Assembly: GCA_036350795.1 (NCBI GenBank)
Contig: JAZBNV010000054.1
Coordinates: forward strand, 1 to 64,000
Direction of reading: 5' to 3'
Origin: JAUVKT01 sp036350795
GTDB taxonomy: Bacteria; Bacteroidota; Bacteroidia; Bacteroidales; VadinHA17
DNA: 64,000 bases
How positions within the stretch are numbered: position 1 is the first letter of the stretch; each line of letters opens with the position of its first letter. Shown piece by piece: positions 43,395-51,887 of this stretch. The notes beneath the pieces are model-generated. The model was not told the origin of the DNA. It did not search any database and was given only the letters and a program-made list of their open reading frames with translations. The position numbers were made by a program, and so were the translations under genes.

Positions 43395-45185
43395 TTAACC
43401 GGGTTTTGTAAGAAGGTTTGATACTACGGCATATAATTTATCCTGCCTTATCGGTTTTATAAGGCATGCATCGCAACCTGCGTCAAGAATAAAATCCTGT
43501 TCTTCTTCGAAAACAAATGCAGTTTGTGCCACAATTGGAACTGAATTTCTTCTTTTCCTGATTTCACGTGTTGTTTCAAGTCCGTTCATCCCTTCCATTT
43601 GCATATCCAGCAGTACAAGATCGATATCTTCAGTCTCATCAATAACTTTAATTGCTTCTTCTCCCGACCGCGAAAGGATTACAGATACACCTGTATCTGA
43701 AAGTATACTGTTCAGATACTGGAGTATATCATGATTATCATCAACTACAAGTATCTTTTTACCTTTCCAGTTATAACTATCAGGCGATCTGGTCTCCTCA
43801 TGTCTTATTATTTCATCCTTCGGACTTTCAACCGGACGATAGGGGATAGTAAAATAAAATTCTGACCCCTTCCCCTTCTCAGACTCTACCCAGAGGTAGC
43901 CATCCATCTGTTCAACAACATGCCGGGTAAGTGTAAGGCCTACTCCAAGTCCCTCAAAGGGACGATGATGGCCGTCTATTTCCTGCCTGAATTGCTCAAA
44001 TATATTCTGGAGGTGCTCCTTGCCTATGCCTATTCCTGTGTCTTTCACAGTAAACATCATTGATGTACCTGCCATTGCTGATGATAGCTCAATGCTTCCC
44101 GATCTTGTAAATTTCACTGCATTCTCAAGAAGGTGCCTGAATACTCTCTTCAGCCACACCTCATCGGCATATACAATATCGCGTCCTTCCTGCAGGCCTC
44201 TTACAGTATTAAAGCTGATATCCTTGCCGGATTTTTCAATCAGGGCCAGGGTGTAGGTTTCAATATAATCCAGCACAGAATTTATTCTCAGCGGATTGTA
44301 ATGAATTTCTATTTCAGAATTTTCCAGTCGCGACAGGTCGATAATGTCGCCAATAATCTGAAGAAGTCGTTCTGTATTCTGGTTAAGGTAGCCCAGGTAT
44401 TCTTTCCTGGTCTCATCATCACATTCAATGTCGTTAAGCAGGTTTGCAAAGCCTACTATACTGTTAAGGGGTGTACGTATTTCATGACTTATATTAGCAA
44501 GGAAAGCTGATTTTAACCTGTTGCTCTCTTCTGCCTTGTCACGGGCTACTATCAATTCATTCTGTGCTTCCTTAAGAGATGTTATATCTCTCGAAACAAT
44601 CAGGTAACCAAGAAGCTCATCACTTTCAGATTTAACTACCACCGATTTCGATGAGAGAACAACATAATGACTGTCCCTGTGCCTGATTCTTATTTCCGCC
44701 TCGTAATAACCTTCTTCTTCCAGGGCCTTCTTTCTGTTTTCAGTATAAACGTTATCGTCGGGATGCAGAAGGATAGTTTCCTTCGCTTCACTATCGATAT
44801 TAAAATACTCTTCCTGGCTATATCCAATAAGAGAAAAGAAAGCCCGGTTCGCAAATTTCAATTCCCACCCGGTATCATAGTAGGCAATACCATCTTCGGC
44901 CGAAGAAAGCAGCTTTGCATAAAGTCGTTCAGAGTTGGCGTAACTTGCCTGTAAGACCCTGATCTGCCCACTAAGTTCAAGCTCTGTTTTCTTAAGCTCT
45001 TTTATTGCAGATTCATTATCTTTTTTCTCAGCCTCAAGCGCAACATTCCTTTGTCTTAATTTATAAGCATATCTTGCAAGGATTGTAACAACAAGGGCAA
45101 GAATGATAAAGAAAGCCAATAAAAGCAAAAGGGAAAAGACTGATACATCTGACAGATCAATACCGGGGAAAGTAAATTTACTCAT
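43395..45185 (-). CDS. Membrane-anchored hybrid histidine kinase (PAS-HisKA-HATPase-receiver)
   Basis: 596 residues from the ATG at 45185; the frame extends to 45299, with another ATG at 45257, and the true start is uncertain. One transmembrane helix near residues 18-38 (SLLLLLAFFIILALVVTIL) is followed by a coiled coil, a PAS/PAC domain, HisKA with NISHEIRTPLNS (His234), HATPase with LLENAVKFTRSG and GLGVGLTLTRHVVEQMDG, and a receiver with LVLLDMQMEGMNG. There is almost no periplasmic part, so the signal is likely inside the cell or membrane. No DNA-binding output is encoded next to it. Confidence 0.9.
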   Translation of the reverse strand: MSKFTFPGIDLSDVSVFSLLLLLAFFIILALVVTILARYAYKLRQRNVALEAEKKDNESAIKELKKTELELSGQIRVLQASYANSERLYAKLLSSAEDGIAYYDTGWELKFANRAFFSLIGYSQEEYFNIDSEAKETILLHPDDNVYTENRKKALEEEGYYEAEIRIRHRDSHYVVLSSKSVVVKSESDELLGYLIVSRDITSLKEAQNELIVARDKAEESNRLKSAFLANISHEIRTPLNSIVGFANLLNDIECDDETRKEYLGYLNQNTERLLQIIGDIIDLSRLENSEIEIHYNPLRINSVLDYIETYTLALIEKSGKDISFNTVRGLQEGRDIVYADEVWLKRVFRHLLENAVKFTRSGSIELSSAMAGTSMMFTVKDTGIGIGKEHLQNIFEQFRQEIDGHHRPFEGLGVGLTLTRHVVEQMDGYLWVESEKGKGSEFYFTIPYRPVESPKDEIIRHEETRSPDSYNWKGKKILVVDDNHDILQYLNSILSDTGVSVILSRSGEEAIKVIDETEDIDLVLLDMQMEGMNGLETTREIRKRRNSVPIVAQTAFVFEEEQDFILDAGCDACLIKPIRQDKLYAVVSNLLTKPG

Positions 45186-45444
45186 TGCAAGCTTGTCACT
45201 CGTAAAGAAAACCTTTATCACACTTAAAAATTGAAAGAAAACTGCAGACATTGTCATTATATATACCTGGCCAGAGGGTTCCGTATATCCTTTTCTCAAA
45301 AACTCAGGGAGTCAATATCGGAATATTTAATATATTTATTATGAGATTAAACAAAATATCTATGTATAAACTATAAAAATACTAAATAAATATTGCCATT
45401 TACAACCAAATACGCGAATTGTTGTTAAGTAATAAAAAGCACTG

Positions 45445-45924
45445 ATGGATTCGGGAGAACGAAAATATAAAAATAAGGATATCACTGTATTCTGGAAGCC
45501 CTCTTCATGTATACATGCTTCTACCTGCATTAATGAATTACCCACAGTTTTCAGAACAGGCAAGAAACCCTGGGTAAGCATGGAAGGAGGATCTACCGCA
45601 GAGATTATTGAGGTAGTTGACAGATGTCCTGTTGATGCCCTGACCTGGAAATATAATGACGATGAAAAAAATGAACCTGTAGGCATAGAACACCCCAACC
45701 ATGTTAAAAACAGGAGAAAAACCCTGATGGTGGATGATAATGTCGGGCCGGAAAAAGAGATATCCATCAGGTTAATGGACGATGGACCACTGATAGCGAA
45801 TGGTTCATTTTACCTTGAGAGGGAGTCTGGTCTTAAAACAAAATTTAATGGTACGGTATCGCTTTGCAGATGCGGCAAAACAAAGCTTCCTCCCTTTTGT
45901 GATGGCTCTCACCGAAATGTATAA
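45445..45924 (+). CDS. Fer4_19-CDGSH double iron-sulphur protein
   Basis: 159 residues. Residues ~8-70 look like the divergent one-cluster ferredoxin domain Fer4_19: KPSSCIHASTC at one end and VVDRCPVDALTW at the other. The C-terminal part has a complete CDGSH 2Fe-2S motif, CRCGKTKLPPFCDGSH (three Cys, one His). Proteins of this build are common in Bacteroidota; they are thought to act in electron transfer or cluster handling, with no firm function. A second CDGSH gene follows after 12 bases. Confidence 0.88.
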   Translation: MDSGERKYKNKDITVFWKPSSCIHASTCINELPTVFRTGKKPWVSMEGGSTAEIIEVVDRCPVDALTWKYNDDEKNEPVGIEHPNHVKNRRKTLMVDDNVGPEKEISIRLMDDGPLIANGSFYLERESGLKTKFNGTVSLCRCGKTKLPPFCDGSHRNV

Positions 45925-45936
45925 AAACTTGATCTT

Positions 45937-46164
45937 ATGGCAGATTCCTATAATAGTCCTCATATAATTCTTATAAAAAACGGACCCCTAAAAATAAGTG
46001 GCAGCTACAAGCTTGTAAACGACAGGAATGAAGAACTGAGTTCGGGCGAGGAGTTATATTTGTGCAGGTGTGGCAAATCATCAAATGCTCCTTATTGCGA
46101 TGGTTCACATAAAAGTAACAAGTCAGCGGAAGGGTCGGATAACGTGAATAATAACTGCGATTAG
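45937..46164 (+). CDS. Small CDGSH iron-sulphur protein
   Basis: 75 residues with one CDGSH motif, CRCGKSSNAPYCDGSH, preceded by the family's IKNGPLKISGSYKL strand region (compare MDDGPLIANGSFYL in the gene before). The hydrophilic tail (SNKSAEGSDNVNNNCD) is short and probably disordered. It likely forms a 2Fe-2S homodimer in the cytoplasm. The similarity of the two neighbouring CDGSH domains suggests tandem duplication, with the first copy later or earlier fused to Fer4_19. Confidence 0.87.
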   Translation: MADSYNSPHIILIKNGPLKISGSYKLVNDRNEELSSGEELYLCRCGKSSNAPYCDGSHKSNKSAEGSDNVNNNCD

Positions 46165-46205
46165 TTTTATTTGCCTGCCAGCTCATTTCTTCCTCTTTTT
46201 CTGCG

Positions 46206-46214
46206 TATTTTTGC
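46206..46214 (+). promoter_or_regulatory. Candidate promoter -7 box for the arginine deiminase-like gene
   Basis: TATTTTTGC at 46206-46214 matches TAnnTTTGY; start near 46220, 12 bases before the ATG. The -33 region is pyrimidine-rich with no exact TTTG. Confidence 0.45.
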
Positions 46215-46231
46215 GTAAAATATAAATAATC

Positions 46232-47488
46232 ATGCAATTCAAAGTAAGTGCTGATTCCGAGATCGGAAAATTGCAGGGTGTTATTATTCATACCCCTGGT
46301 CCGGAAGTTGAGAACATGACCCCAAAAAATGTTGAGAGAGCCCTTTACAGCGATATACTTAATTTATCTGTTGCCAGGGAAGAATACAGCCAGTTAAACG
46401 GCGTACTGAAAAAGGTGGCCACAACTTTTGAGGTTAAGGACCTTCTGAGAGAAACAATGCTTATTGAGCAAGCCAGGAAGCAATTGATTAAGTCGGTCTG
46501 TTCCGACAACCCGAGGATGTCTGAAAGGCTTGAGGAAATGAATAATGAAGATCTGGCCAGAACACTTATTGAAGGGCTTGAAAATGAAAGAAATAATCTT
46601 ACCCGCTACCTTAGCAAGGAGAAATTCGACCTCCCCCCTCTTCATAATTTCTTTTTTACAAGAGACTCAGCCATGGTGGTTAACAGCTATACCCTTATTG
46701 CAAGAATGGCCAACAAGGTAAGGCAGAGAGAGACCGAAATAATGAAGAGCATTTTTACCTCTCATCCCGGGTTCAGTACAAGGCTGGTTGATCCGCTCGA
46801 TTTTACGGACGATCCTGACAGGTGTACTATCGAGGGGGGAGATATGCTGCAACCAGGCAAAAATGTAATTATTATTGGCAACGGTTGCAGGACAAGCACA
46901 GAAGGCATTGATTCAGTAATAGAAATTGTAAAGAAACACTCTAAGGGTAAATTTCATATTATTGTTCAGGAACTGCCGTATACACCCGAATCCTTTATCC
47001 ACCTTGACATGGTTTTTACCATTCTCGACAGGGATAAATATATGGCCTTCGAGCCCTTAATTCTGAAACTTAACAAGTATCAGACTGTACACATTGTAAT
47101 CGACAATAACAGGGTTGACAGTATTAGCGATGTAAAAGACATACCAACGGCATTAAGCAGGCTTGGAATGGAGATGGAGGGTGTAAAATGTGGTGGAAAT
47201 AACGACCCGTGGATAATGGAAAGGGAGCAATGGCATAGTGGAGCAAACTTCTTTGCCCTGGCTCCGGGTAAGCTTATCGGTTATTCAAGAAACAACCATA
47301 CAATTGAAGAATTATCAGCGCATGGATTTGAGATAATCCAGGCCAGGGATGTTATAAGCGGCAAATGTCACCCCGACGATTACAAACGTTGTGTAATTGG
47401 TATTGACGGATCTGAACTTCCCCGGGGCGGAGGTGGTGCCAGGTGCATGACAATGCCTGTAAGCAGGCTGCCACTCGAAGAGTCTTAG
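46232..47488 (+). CDS. Arginine deiminase-family hydrolase
   Basis: 418 residues, close to the ~410 of bacterial arginine deiminases. Guanidine-group-modifying motifs: LHNFFFTRDSAMVV (FTRD), TIEGGDMLQPG, FIHLDMVFT (catalytic His), REQWHSGANFFALAPGKLIGYSR (core HSGANFFALAPG) and the C-terminal GGGGARCMTMPVSR with nucleophile Cys405. It should convert arginine to citrulline and ammonia. No ornithine carbamoyltransferase or carbamate kinase gene is next to it, so a full arginine-fermentation operon is not present here. The stop overlaps the convergent sucC stop by four bases. Confidence 0.87.
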   Translation: MQFKVSADSEIGKLQGVIIHTPGPEVENMTPKNVERALYSDILNLSVAREEYSQLNGVLKKVATTFEVKDLLRETMLIEQARKQLIKSVCSDNPRMSERLEEMNNEDLARTLIEGLENERNNLTRYLSKEKFDLPPLHNFFFTRDSAMVVNSYTLIARMANKVRQRETEIMKSIFTSHPGFSTRLVDPLDFTDDPDRCTIEGGDMLQPGKNVIIIGNGCRTSTEGIDSVIEIVKKHSKGKFHIIVQELPYTPESFIHLDMVFTILDRDKYMAFEPLILKLNKYQTVHIVIDNNRVDSISDVKDIPTALSRLGMEMEGVKCGGNNDPWIMEREQWHSGANFFALAPGKLIGYSRNNHTIEELSAHGFEIIQARDVISGKCHPDDYKRCVIGIDGSELPRGGGGARCMTMPVSRLPLEES

Positions 47489-48675
47489 GCCAGTACCTCC
47501 CTTACCTTTCTGGCAGCATCGGCAAAAGATAGAGCAGAGAACACTTCAAGTCCTGAATTATCGATAATTTCCTTGGCCTCGGCTGCATTGGTTCCCTGGA
47601 GTCTTACAATAACCGGAACCGGCAATTCTCCGATTGACTTGCATGCTTCAACCACGCCATTGGCAACCCTGTCGCAACGAACAATACCTCCAAATATATT
47701 TATAAGGATCGCTTTTACCGAGGGATCTTTAAGAATAATACGAAAGCCTGCTTCTACTGTCTCGGCATTTGCAGTACCCCCAACATCAAGAAAGTTAGCC
47801 GGATCGCCCCCCGACAGTTTAATAAGATCCATTGTTGCCATTGCAAGGCCGGCTCCATTAACCATGCAGCCTACATTACCATCGAGCTTAATAAAATTAA
47901 GATTATATTTTCCAGCCTCAATCTCTGTTGGGTCTTCTTCAAACAGGTCTCTCATCTCACTAATTTCAGGATGCCTGAAAACAGCACTATCATCAATACT
48001 AACCTTACAATCAACGGCCAGTATCATAGAATCGCTTGTTTTTAATACAGGATTTATTTCAAACAACTGGGCATCGCTGCTTTGATATGCTTTATAAAGA
48101 GAGCTTACAAATTTCTGCATCTCCTTGTAGGCTGTTCCTGTAAGTCCCAGGTTAAAGGCAATCCTTCGGGCCTGGAAAGGAAGCAGACCCTGTCCGGGAT
48201 CGATCTCCTCCCTGAAGATAAGATGAGGTGTTTTTTCTGCCACCTCTTCGATATCCATACCTCCCTCAGGTGAATACATTACAATATTTCTGCCTGTATT
48301 CCTGTCGAGCAATATCGACATATAATATTCTTCTGTTTCAGTTTCGCCAGGGTAATAAACGTCCTGCGCTACCAGCACCTTGCGTACCAGCTTTCCGGCC
48401 GGACCCGTCTGGGGTGTTACCAGTTGCATCCCGAGTATTCGTTCAGCTATTTCACCTGCCTCCTCAACAGACTTAGCCAGCTTAACTCCTCCTCCCTTAC
48501 CCCTGCCCCCGGCATGAATCTGTGCTTTTATAACGCAAAAACCGGAATTATACTCTTTCTTTAACTTTTCTGCGATCTGTTTTGCTTCACCCGAAGTTTC
48601 GGCCACATAACCTTCCTGGATTCTTACACCGTGCTTTTTCAGTATTGATTTGCCCTGGTACTCATGTAGATTCAT
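47485..48675 (-). CDS. sucC: Succinyl-CoA synthetase beta subunit
   Basis: 396 residues. ATP-grasp opening MNLHEYQGKSILKKHGV, lysine/glycine-rich nucleotide loop AQIHAGGRGKGGGVKLA, YYSIL-type MSILLDRNTGRN, and the C-terminal ligase part with GCMVNGAGLAMATMD, GGDPANFLDVGG and ILINIFGGIVRCD. It joins succinate and CoA in the TCA cycle or in succinate/propionate fermentation. The alpha subunit sucD is not adjacent in this window, unlike in many other bacteria. Confidence 0.96.
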   Translation of the reverse strand: MNLHEYQGKSILKKHGVRIQEGYVAETSGEAKQIAEKLKKEYNSGFCVIKAQIHAGGRGKGGGVKLAKSVEEAGEIAERILGMQLVTPQTGPAGKLVRKVLVAQDVYYPGETETEEYYMSILLDRNTGRNIVMYSPEGGMDIEEVAEKTPHLIFREEIDPGQGLLPFQARRIAFNLGLTGTAYKEMQKFVSSLYKAYQSSDAQLFEINPVLKTSDSMILAVDCKVSIDDSAVFRHPEISEMRDLFEEDPTEIEAGKYNLNFIKLDGNVGCMVNGAGLAMATMDLIKLSGGDPANFLDVGGTANAETVEAGFRIILKDPSVKAILINIFGGIVRCDRVANGVVEACKSIGELPVPVIVRLQGTNAAEAKEIIDNSGLEVFSALSFADAARKVREVLA

Positions 48676-48773
48676 AATAATAATTTTTGGATCACGGGTT
48701 GGTGCCCGAGGTTAAAATTTGAAGAAACCAAATTACGGTTTTTTTCTCTAATTTAGTAATCAAAATCCAGCTA

Positions 48774-49313
48774 ATGCGAAAGCTCAAAATATCTGAACTG
48801 GAGCGAAAAACCATAAAAGAATTTAAGGATTCTGAAAAGAGTCCTATAGTCATGGTTCTTGACAACATCAGGAGTTTAAATAATATTGGCTCATTATTCA
48901 GAACAGCTGATTGTTTTCTTATTGAAAAGATATATTTATGCGGAATCACAGCCTGTCCTCCTCACCGCGATATCCATAAGACTGCTCTTGGTGCTACCGA
49001 TTCGGTCGAATGGGAATATACAGAGACTACTGAGGATGCTATAACAAAGCTCCGCAAGCTCAAATATAAGATTCTTGGTGTTGAGCAAACCGATTCTTCT
49101 GTAATGCTACAGGAATTTATTCCGGAAGAAGGCCAAAAATATGCTCTTATTTTCGGACATGAAGTAAAAGGTGTAGATCAGAAAGTTATAGACCTGTGCG
49201 ACCACTGCATTGAGATCCCGCAATTCGGAACCAAACATTCTTTTAACGTATCTGTGTCGGCGGGCATTGTAGTATGGGAGATATTTAAGAAGCTCCTATA
49301 CAAAAAAAAATAA
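48774..49313 (+). CDS. SpoU/TrmH-family RNA methyltransferase
   Basis: 179 residues, the short form without an N-terminal substrate-binding domain. SPOUT-fold motifs: VLDNIRSLNNIGSLFRTADCF (core NIGSLFRTAD), ALIFGHEVKGVDQ and IPQFGTKHSFNVSVSAGIVVWE (core SFNVSVSAGIV). It should methylate a 2'-OH in tRNA or rRNA with SAM. The stop codon lies within the first arm of a strong two-way terminator. Confidence 0.9.
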   Translation: MRKLKISELERKTIKEFKDSEKSPIVMVLDNIRSLNNIGSLFRTADCFLIEKIYLCGITACPPHRDIHKTALGATDSVEWEYTETTEDAITKLRKLKYKILGVEQTDSSVMLQEFIPEEGQKYALIFGHEVKGVDQKVIDLCDHCIEIPQFGTKHSFNVSVSAGIVVWEIFKKLLYKKK

Positions 49314-49338
49314 GAACGCGAAGCCTCGCGTTCTTATT
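49309..49338. terminator. Bidirectional intrinsic terminator
   Basis: A perfect 13-bp stem, AATAAGAACGCGA at 49309-49321 with its complement at 49326-49338, around the 4-base loop AGCC. A run of A lies at 49302-49310, giving a U tract to minus-strand transcripts. It serves the convergent methyltransferase gene and OmpA-like/TPR lipoprotein gene. Confidence 0.85.
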
Positions 49339-49359
49339 AATATTATGAATTGGTTTATT

Positions 49360-51075
49360 CTACTGAATAATAGCTTTAAAAGCATCTTCTTCTGCGAATT
49401 TTGCAAACTCAACATCTTTAGCTGCATAAGCTTTCCAGTCGGCATTAAGTTCAACTGCCTCACGCAAACTGTTCATTGTATAGTCCCTGTTATCCATTCG
49501 GGCACCAACAACTGCTTTTAGATATGAAGGAGTACCACATGCACACTTAGCCATTCCGTCAAGCATACCTTTTGCCTTATTAAGGTCACCTTTCAGGATA
49601 TGAGCAAGAGCATTGTTTGTACTGGCTTCATTACCGAAGAGGTTAACAGCTTTGTCGTATTCGCCTCTTACCAGTGCAATTGTACCAAGTCCGTATTTAG
49701 AATCTGTAGTCTGGCTGGTCATTGAATTGAAAAGCTCCTCTGCCTGGTCGAAATCGCCTTCAACAAGGGCAACAAATCCGAGGTTATTTTTAACAACGTC
49801 GTTGTTCGAAATCGCTTTTGCCTTTTCAAATGCAGCTTTAGCCTCATCAATCTTACCAAGTTTCATTGCTGTGAAACCAACATTATTATGGGCCCTGATA
49901 CACTTGGGCACCTGGTTTGCGGCGATCTGGTAAAATTTATTTTGCTCCTGAACATCATCTGTTAAAGTCCCTGCATAGAGAAGTTCTTCAATATTTAGCT
50001 GGGCAGGATCTGATTTGATTGCTTCAAGAATCTCATCATCGGTACGTCCTATCTTGTTAACATTAATAATAAGCTTTGACCTTCTCAGCCTTGGAAGAAT
50101 GTCTTCTTTAAGCACTTCATAGGCTGCCGACATATTCTTAATCTCACGCTCCCTTACCACGGGGTCAGAATACATTGAAAGAACCCTCAGAATAAGGTCT
50201 TTGTCTTCAATACCTGATCCGGATACTTCTGTTTTAAAACCTTCCCAGTCTTCAGCTGTGGCCTTACTCTCAACAAATCCTTCTTTTTCTATTTCAGATA
50301 TTTTAGCCTTTTCAAATTCGCGCTTAATATATTTACCTGCCGATTCAGCTCTCTTTTCCGAAAGTTTCTCATTAAAGTCAAGCTCTCCGTCAGGTGATGC
50401 ATAAGCACTTACAACAAGGTTAATGAATTCCATTCTTTCTTCCTCGTTAACCATAGCCATATATTCCTTAATAGCTTCGATATCTTCTGACTTAAGCTCG
50501 GTATTACGAATATTAGCCATGTTTATCAGGTAATGTATATCGGCAGCTTTGTTTTCAGGAATAATCCTCTTGAAATTGTCCTTCATAAGTACTGGCATAG
50601 CCTGTTTTTCAGCAAGGGTAGAAGTTGCTATAACACCATCGGCCAGTTTAACAGGATCAAAGTCAAGGCTCTGTCCCTTCCTGGTGGCTTTAACCTTTAA
50701 TACCAGGTCAGACATCATCATGTCTTTCACAAAGTCAACCTTATCTGTATAGGTGAAACTATCGCCGGTATAATTCATAACCTCATTGTTGGCCTGCACA
50801 TTTTCACCCTGCACTATTACTGGCTTGAAAGCTGTCTCGCCACCTTCATAGGTTAAAACCGGAGTTGCCTCGAGAACAGTATTTTTGTCAAAATACTTCT
50901 CAGGGAAGGTTCCCTTTATAGTAACTTCGACAAGGCCCCCGTGAGCTTCAAGTACTTCAGGTACTACATCATAATTAACGTCACCGGCACTTTTTTTCAT
51001 CTTGTTAAGACCATTACAGCTCGAAAGAAAGGCAACAGCCAGAACTAGAATAAAATAGTTTCTGATTTTTTTCAT
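49360..51075 (-). CDS. Lipoprotein with OmpA-like segment and TPR repeats
   Basis: 571 residues with a lipoprotein signal (AFLSSCNGLNKMKK). The N-terminal ~180 residues are beta-rich (EVTIKGTFPEKYFDKN). Around residues 210-270 an OmpA-like peptidoglycan-binding part is suggested by LVVSAYASPDGELDFNEKLSEKRAESAGKYI (core ASPDGELDFNEKLSEKRA), although a full OmpA fold is not obvious. The last ~200 residues are TPR-like helical repeats (AHNNVGFTAMKLGKIDEAKAAF, VKNNLGFVALVEGDFDQAEELF). It resembles abundant cell-envelope lipoproteins of Bacteroidota. It has its own promoter -7 box at 51148 and a strong terminator. Confidence 0.8.
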   Translation of the reverse strand: MKKIRNYFILVLAVAFLSSCNGLNKMKKSAGDVNYDVVPEVLEAHGGLVEVTIKGTFPEKYFDKNTVLEATPVLTYEGGETAFKPVIVQGENVQANNEVMNYTGDSFTYTDKVDFVKDMMMSDLVLKVKATRKGQSLDFDPVKLADGVIATSTLAEKQAMPVLMKDNFKRIIPENKAADIHYLINMANIRNTELKSEDIEAIKEYMAMVNEEERMEFINLVVSAYASPDGELDFNEKLSEKRAESAGKYIKREFEKAKISEIEKEGFVESKATAEDWEGFKTEVSGSGIEDKDLILRVLSMYSDPVVREREIKNMSAAYEVLKEDILPRLRRSKLIINVNKIGRTDDEILEAIKSDPAQLNIEELLYAGTLTDDVQEQNKFYQIAANQVPKCIRAHNNVGFTAMKLGKIDEAKAAFEKAKAISNNDVVKNNLGFVALVEGDFDQAEELFNSMTSQTTDSKYGLGTIALVRGEYDKAVNLFGNEASTNNALAHILKGDLNKAKGMLDGMAKCACGTPSYLKAVVGARMDNRDYTMNSLREAVELNADWKAYAAKDVEFAKFAEEDAFKAIIQ

Positions 51076-51147
51076 GGTAAATTAATATTAATTGTTTTGA
51101 TTCTTACGATTCTTATTTCTCAAGTTTATAGTATAATACGCAATACT

Positions 51148-51156
51148 GCAAATCTA
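51148..51156 (-). promoter_or_regulatory. Candidate promoter -7 box for the OmpA-like/TPR gene
   Basis: TAGATTTGC on the minus strand at 51148-51156. Start would be near 51141, leaving a leader of about 65 bases. No exact -33 TTTG was found. Confidence 0.5.
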
Positions 51157-51196
51157 AATAAAAAAATACAAGATGCCTTAAAAATATAAGAAATAA

Positions 51197-51838
51197 TCAA
51201 AAAAACAGGCGGTTAATACCCACCGGGTGCTCAGTTTCAAAGATAGCTTCCTTTATTTTCATATAATCTTCTTTTCTGTTTACGAAGTCAATATTTCCAC
51301 TGTCAATAATTAAATACCTGTATCCTGAGTTCTGCTTAAAATAGGTAAGGTAACTTTCCTGTATACGGGTGAGGTAATCTTTTGTTATTGATTTCTCATA
51401 ATTTCTTCCCCTGAGGGCAATATTCTCAAGCAGGATCGAAGGATCAACATGCAGGTAAACATAGAGATCGGGCTTTGGCAGGGATCCAATTATAATATGA
51501 AATATCTGCCTGTATAGTTTATATTCCTCTTCTTCAAGCGTCGATGAGGCAAATACAAGCGATTTGTTAAAATAGTAGTCAGCAATTGTAAAGGGGCTGA
51601 ACATATCAATTGAACCCAGTTCTTCCTTAAGCTGCTGGTATCGGTCGGCCAGGAATGAAAGCTCCAGCGGAAACGAATACCTGGCAGGATTTTCATAGAA
51701 CTTTGGAAGAAAGGGGTTATCAGCGAAGCGCTCGAGCAGTAGTTTAGCCTCAAACTCTTCGGATAGCAAGGTTGCAAGACTTGTTTTTCCTGCCCCTATA
51801 TTTCCTTCAATAACTATATATTTATACCTGCTGTTCAT
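51197..51838 (-). CDS. Deoxynucleoside kinase
   Basis: 213 residues. P-loop IEGNIGAGKTSLA, substrate motif LLERFADNPFLPKFYENP, SFLADRYQQL and the lid region LRGRNYEKSI are those of the deoxyadenosine/deoxyguanosine kinase family. It salvages deoxynucleosides. Which base is preferred cannot be told. It starts 50 bases after the pnp stop but beyond pnp's terminator, so it probably has its own promoter. Confidence 0.92.
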   Translation of the reverse strand: MNSRYKYIVIEGNIGAGKTSLATLLSEEFEAKLLLERFADNPFLPKFYENPARYSFPLELSFLADRYQQLKEELGSIDMFSPFTIADYYFNKSLVFASSTLEEEEYKLYRQIFHIIIGSLPKPDLYVYLHVDPSILLENIALRGRNYEKSITKDYLTRIQESYLTYFKQNSGYRYLIIDSGNIDFVNRKEDYMKIKEAIFETEHPVGINRLFF

Positions 51839-51860
51839 TTACGAATAAAAATAAAAAAAA

Positions 51861-51878
51861 TCCCGCCGGTTGGCGGGA
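51861..51878 (-). terminator. Intrinsic terminator of pnp
   Basis: Stem TCCCGCC (51861-51867) with GGCGGGA (51872-51878), 4-base loop. On the minus strand it is followed at once by eight T residues (51853-51860). A textbook rho-independent terminator 9 bases past the pnp stop. Confidence 0.92.
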
Positions 51879-51887
51879 CATTTCTAT

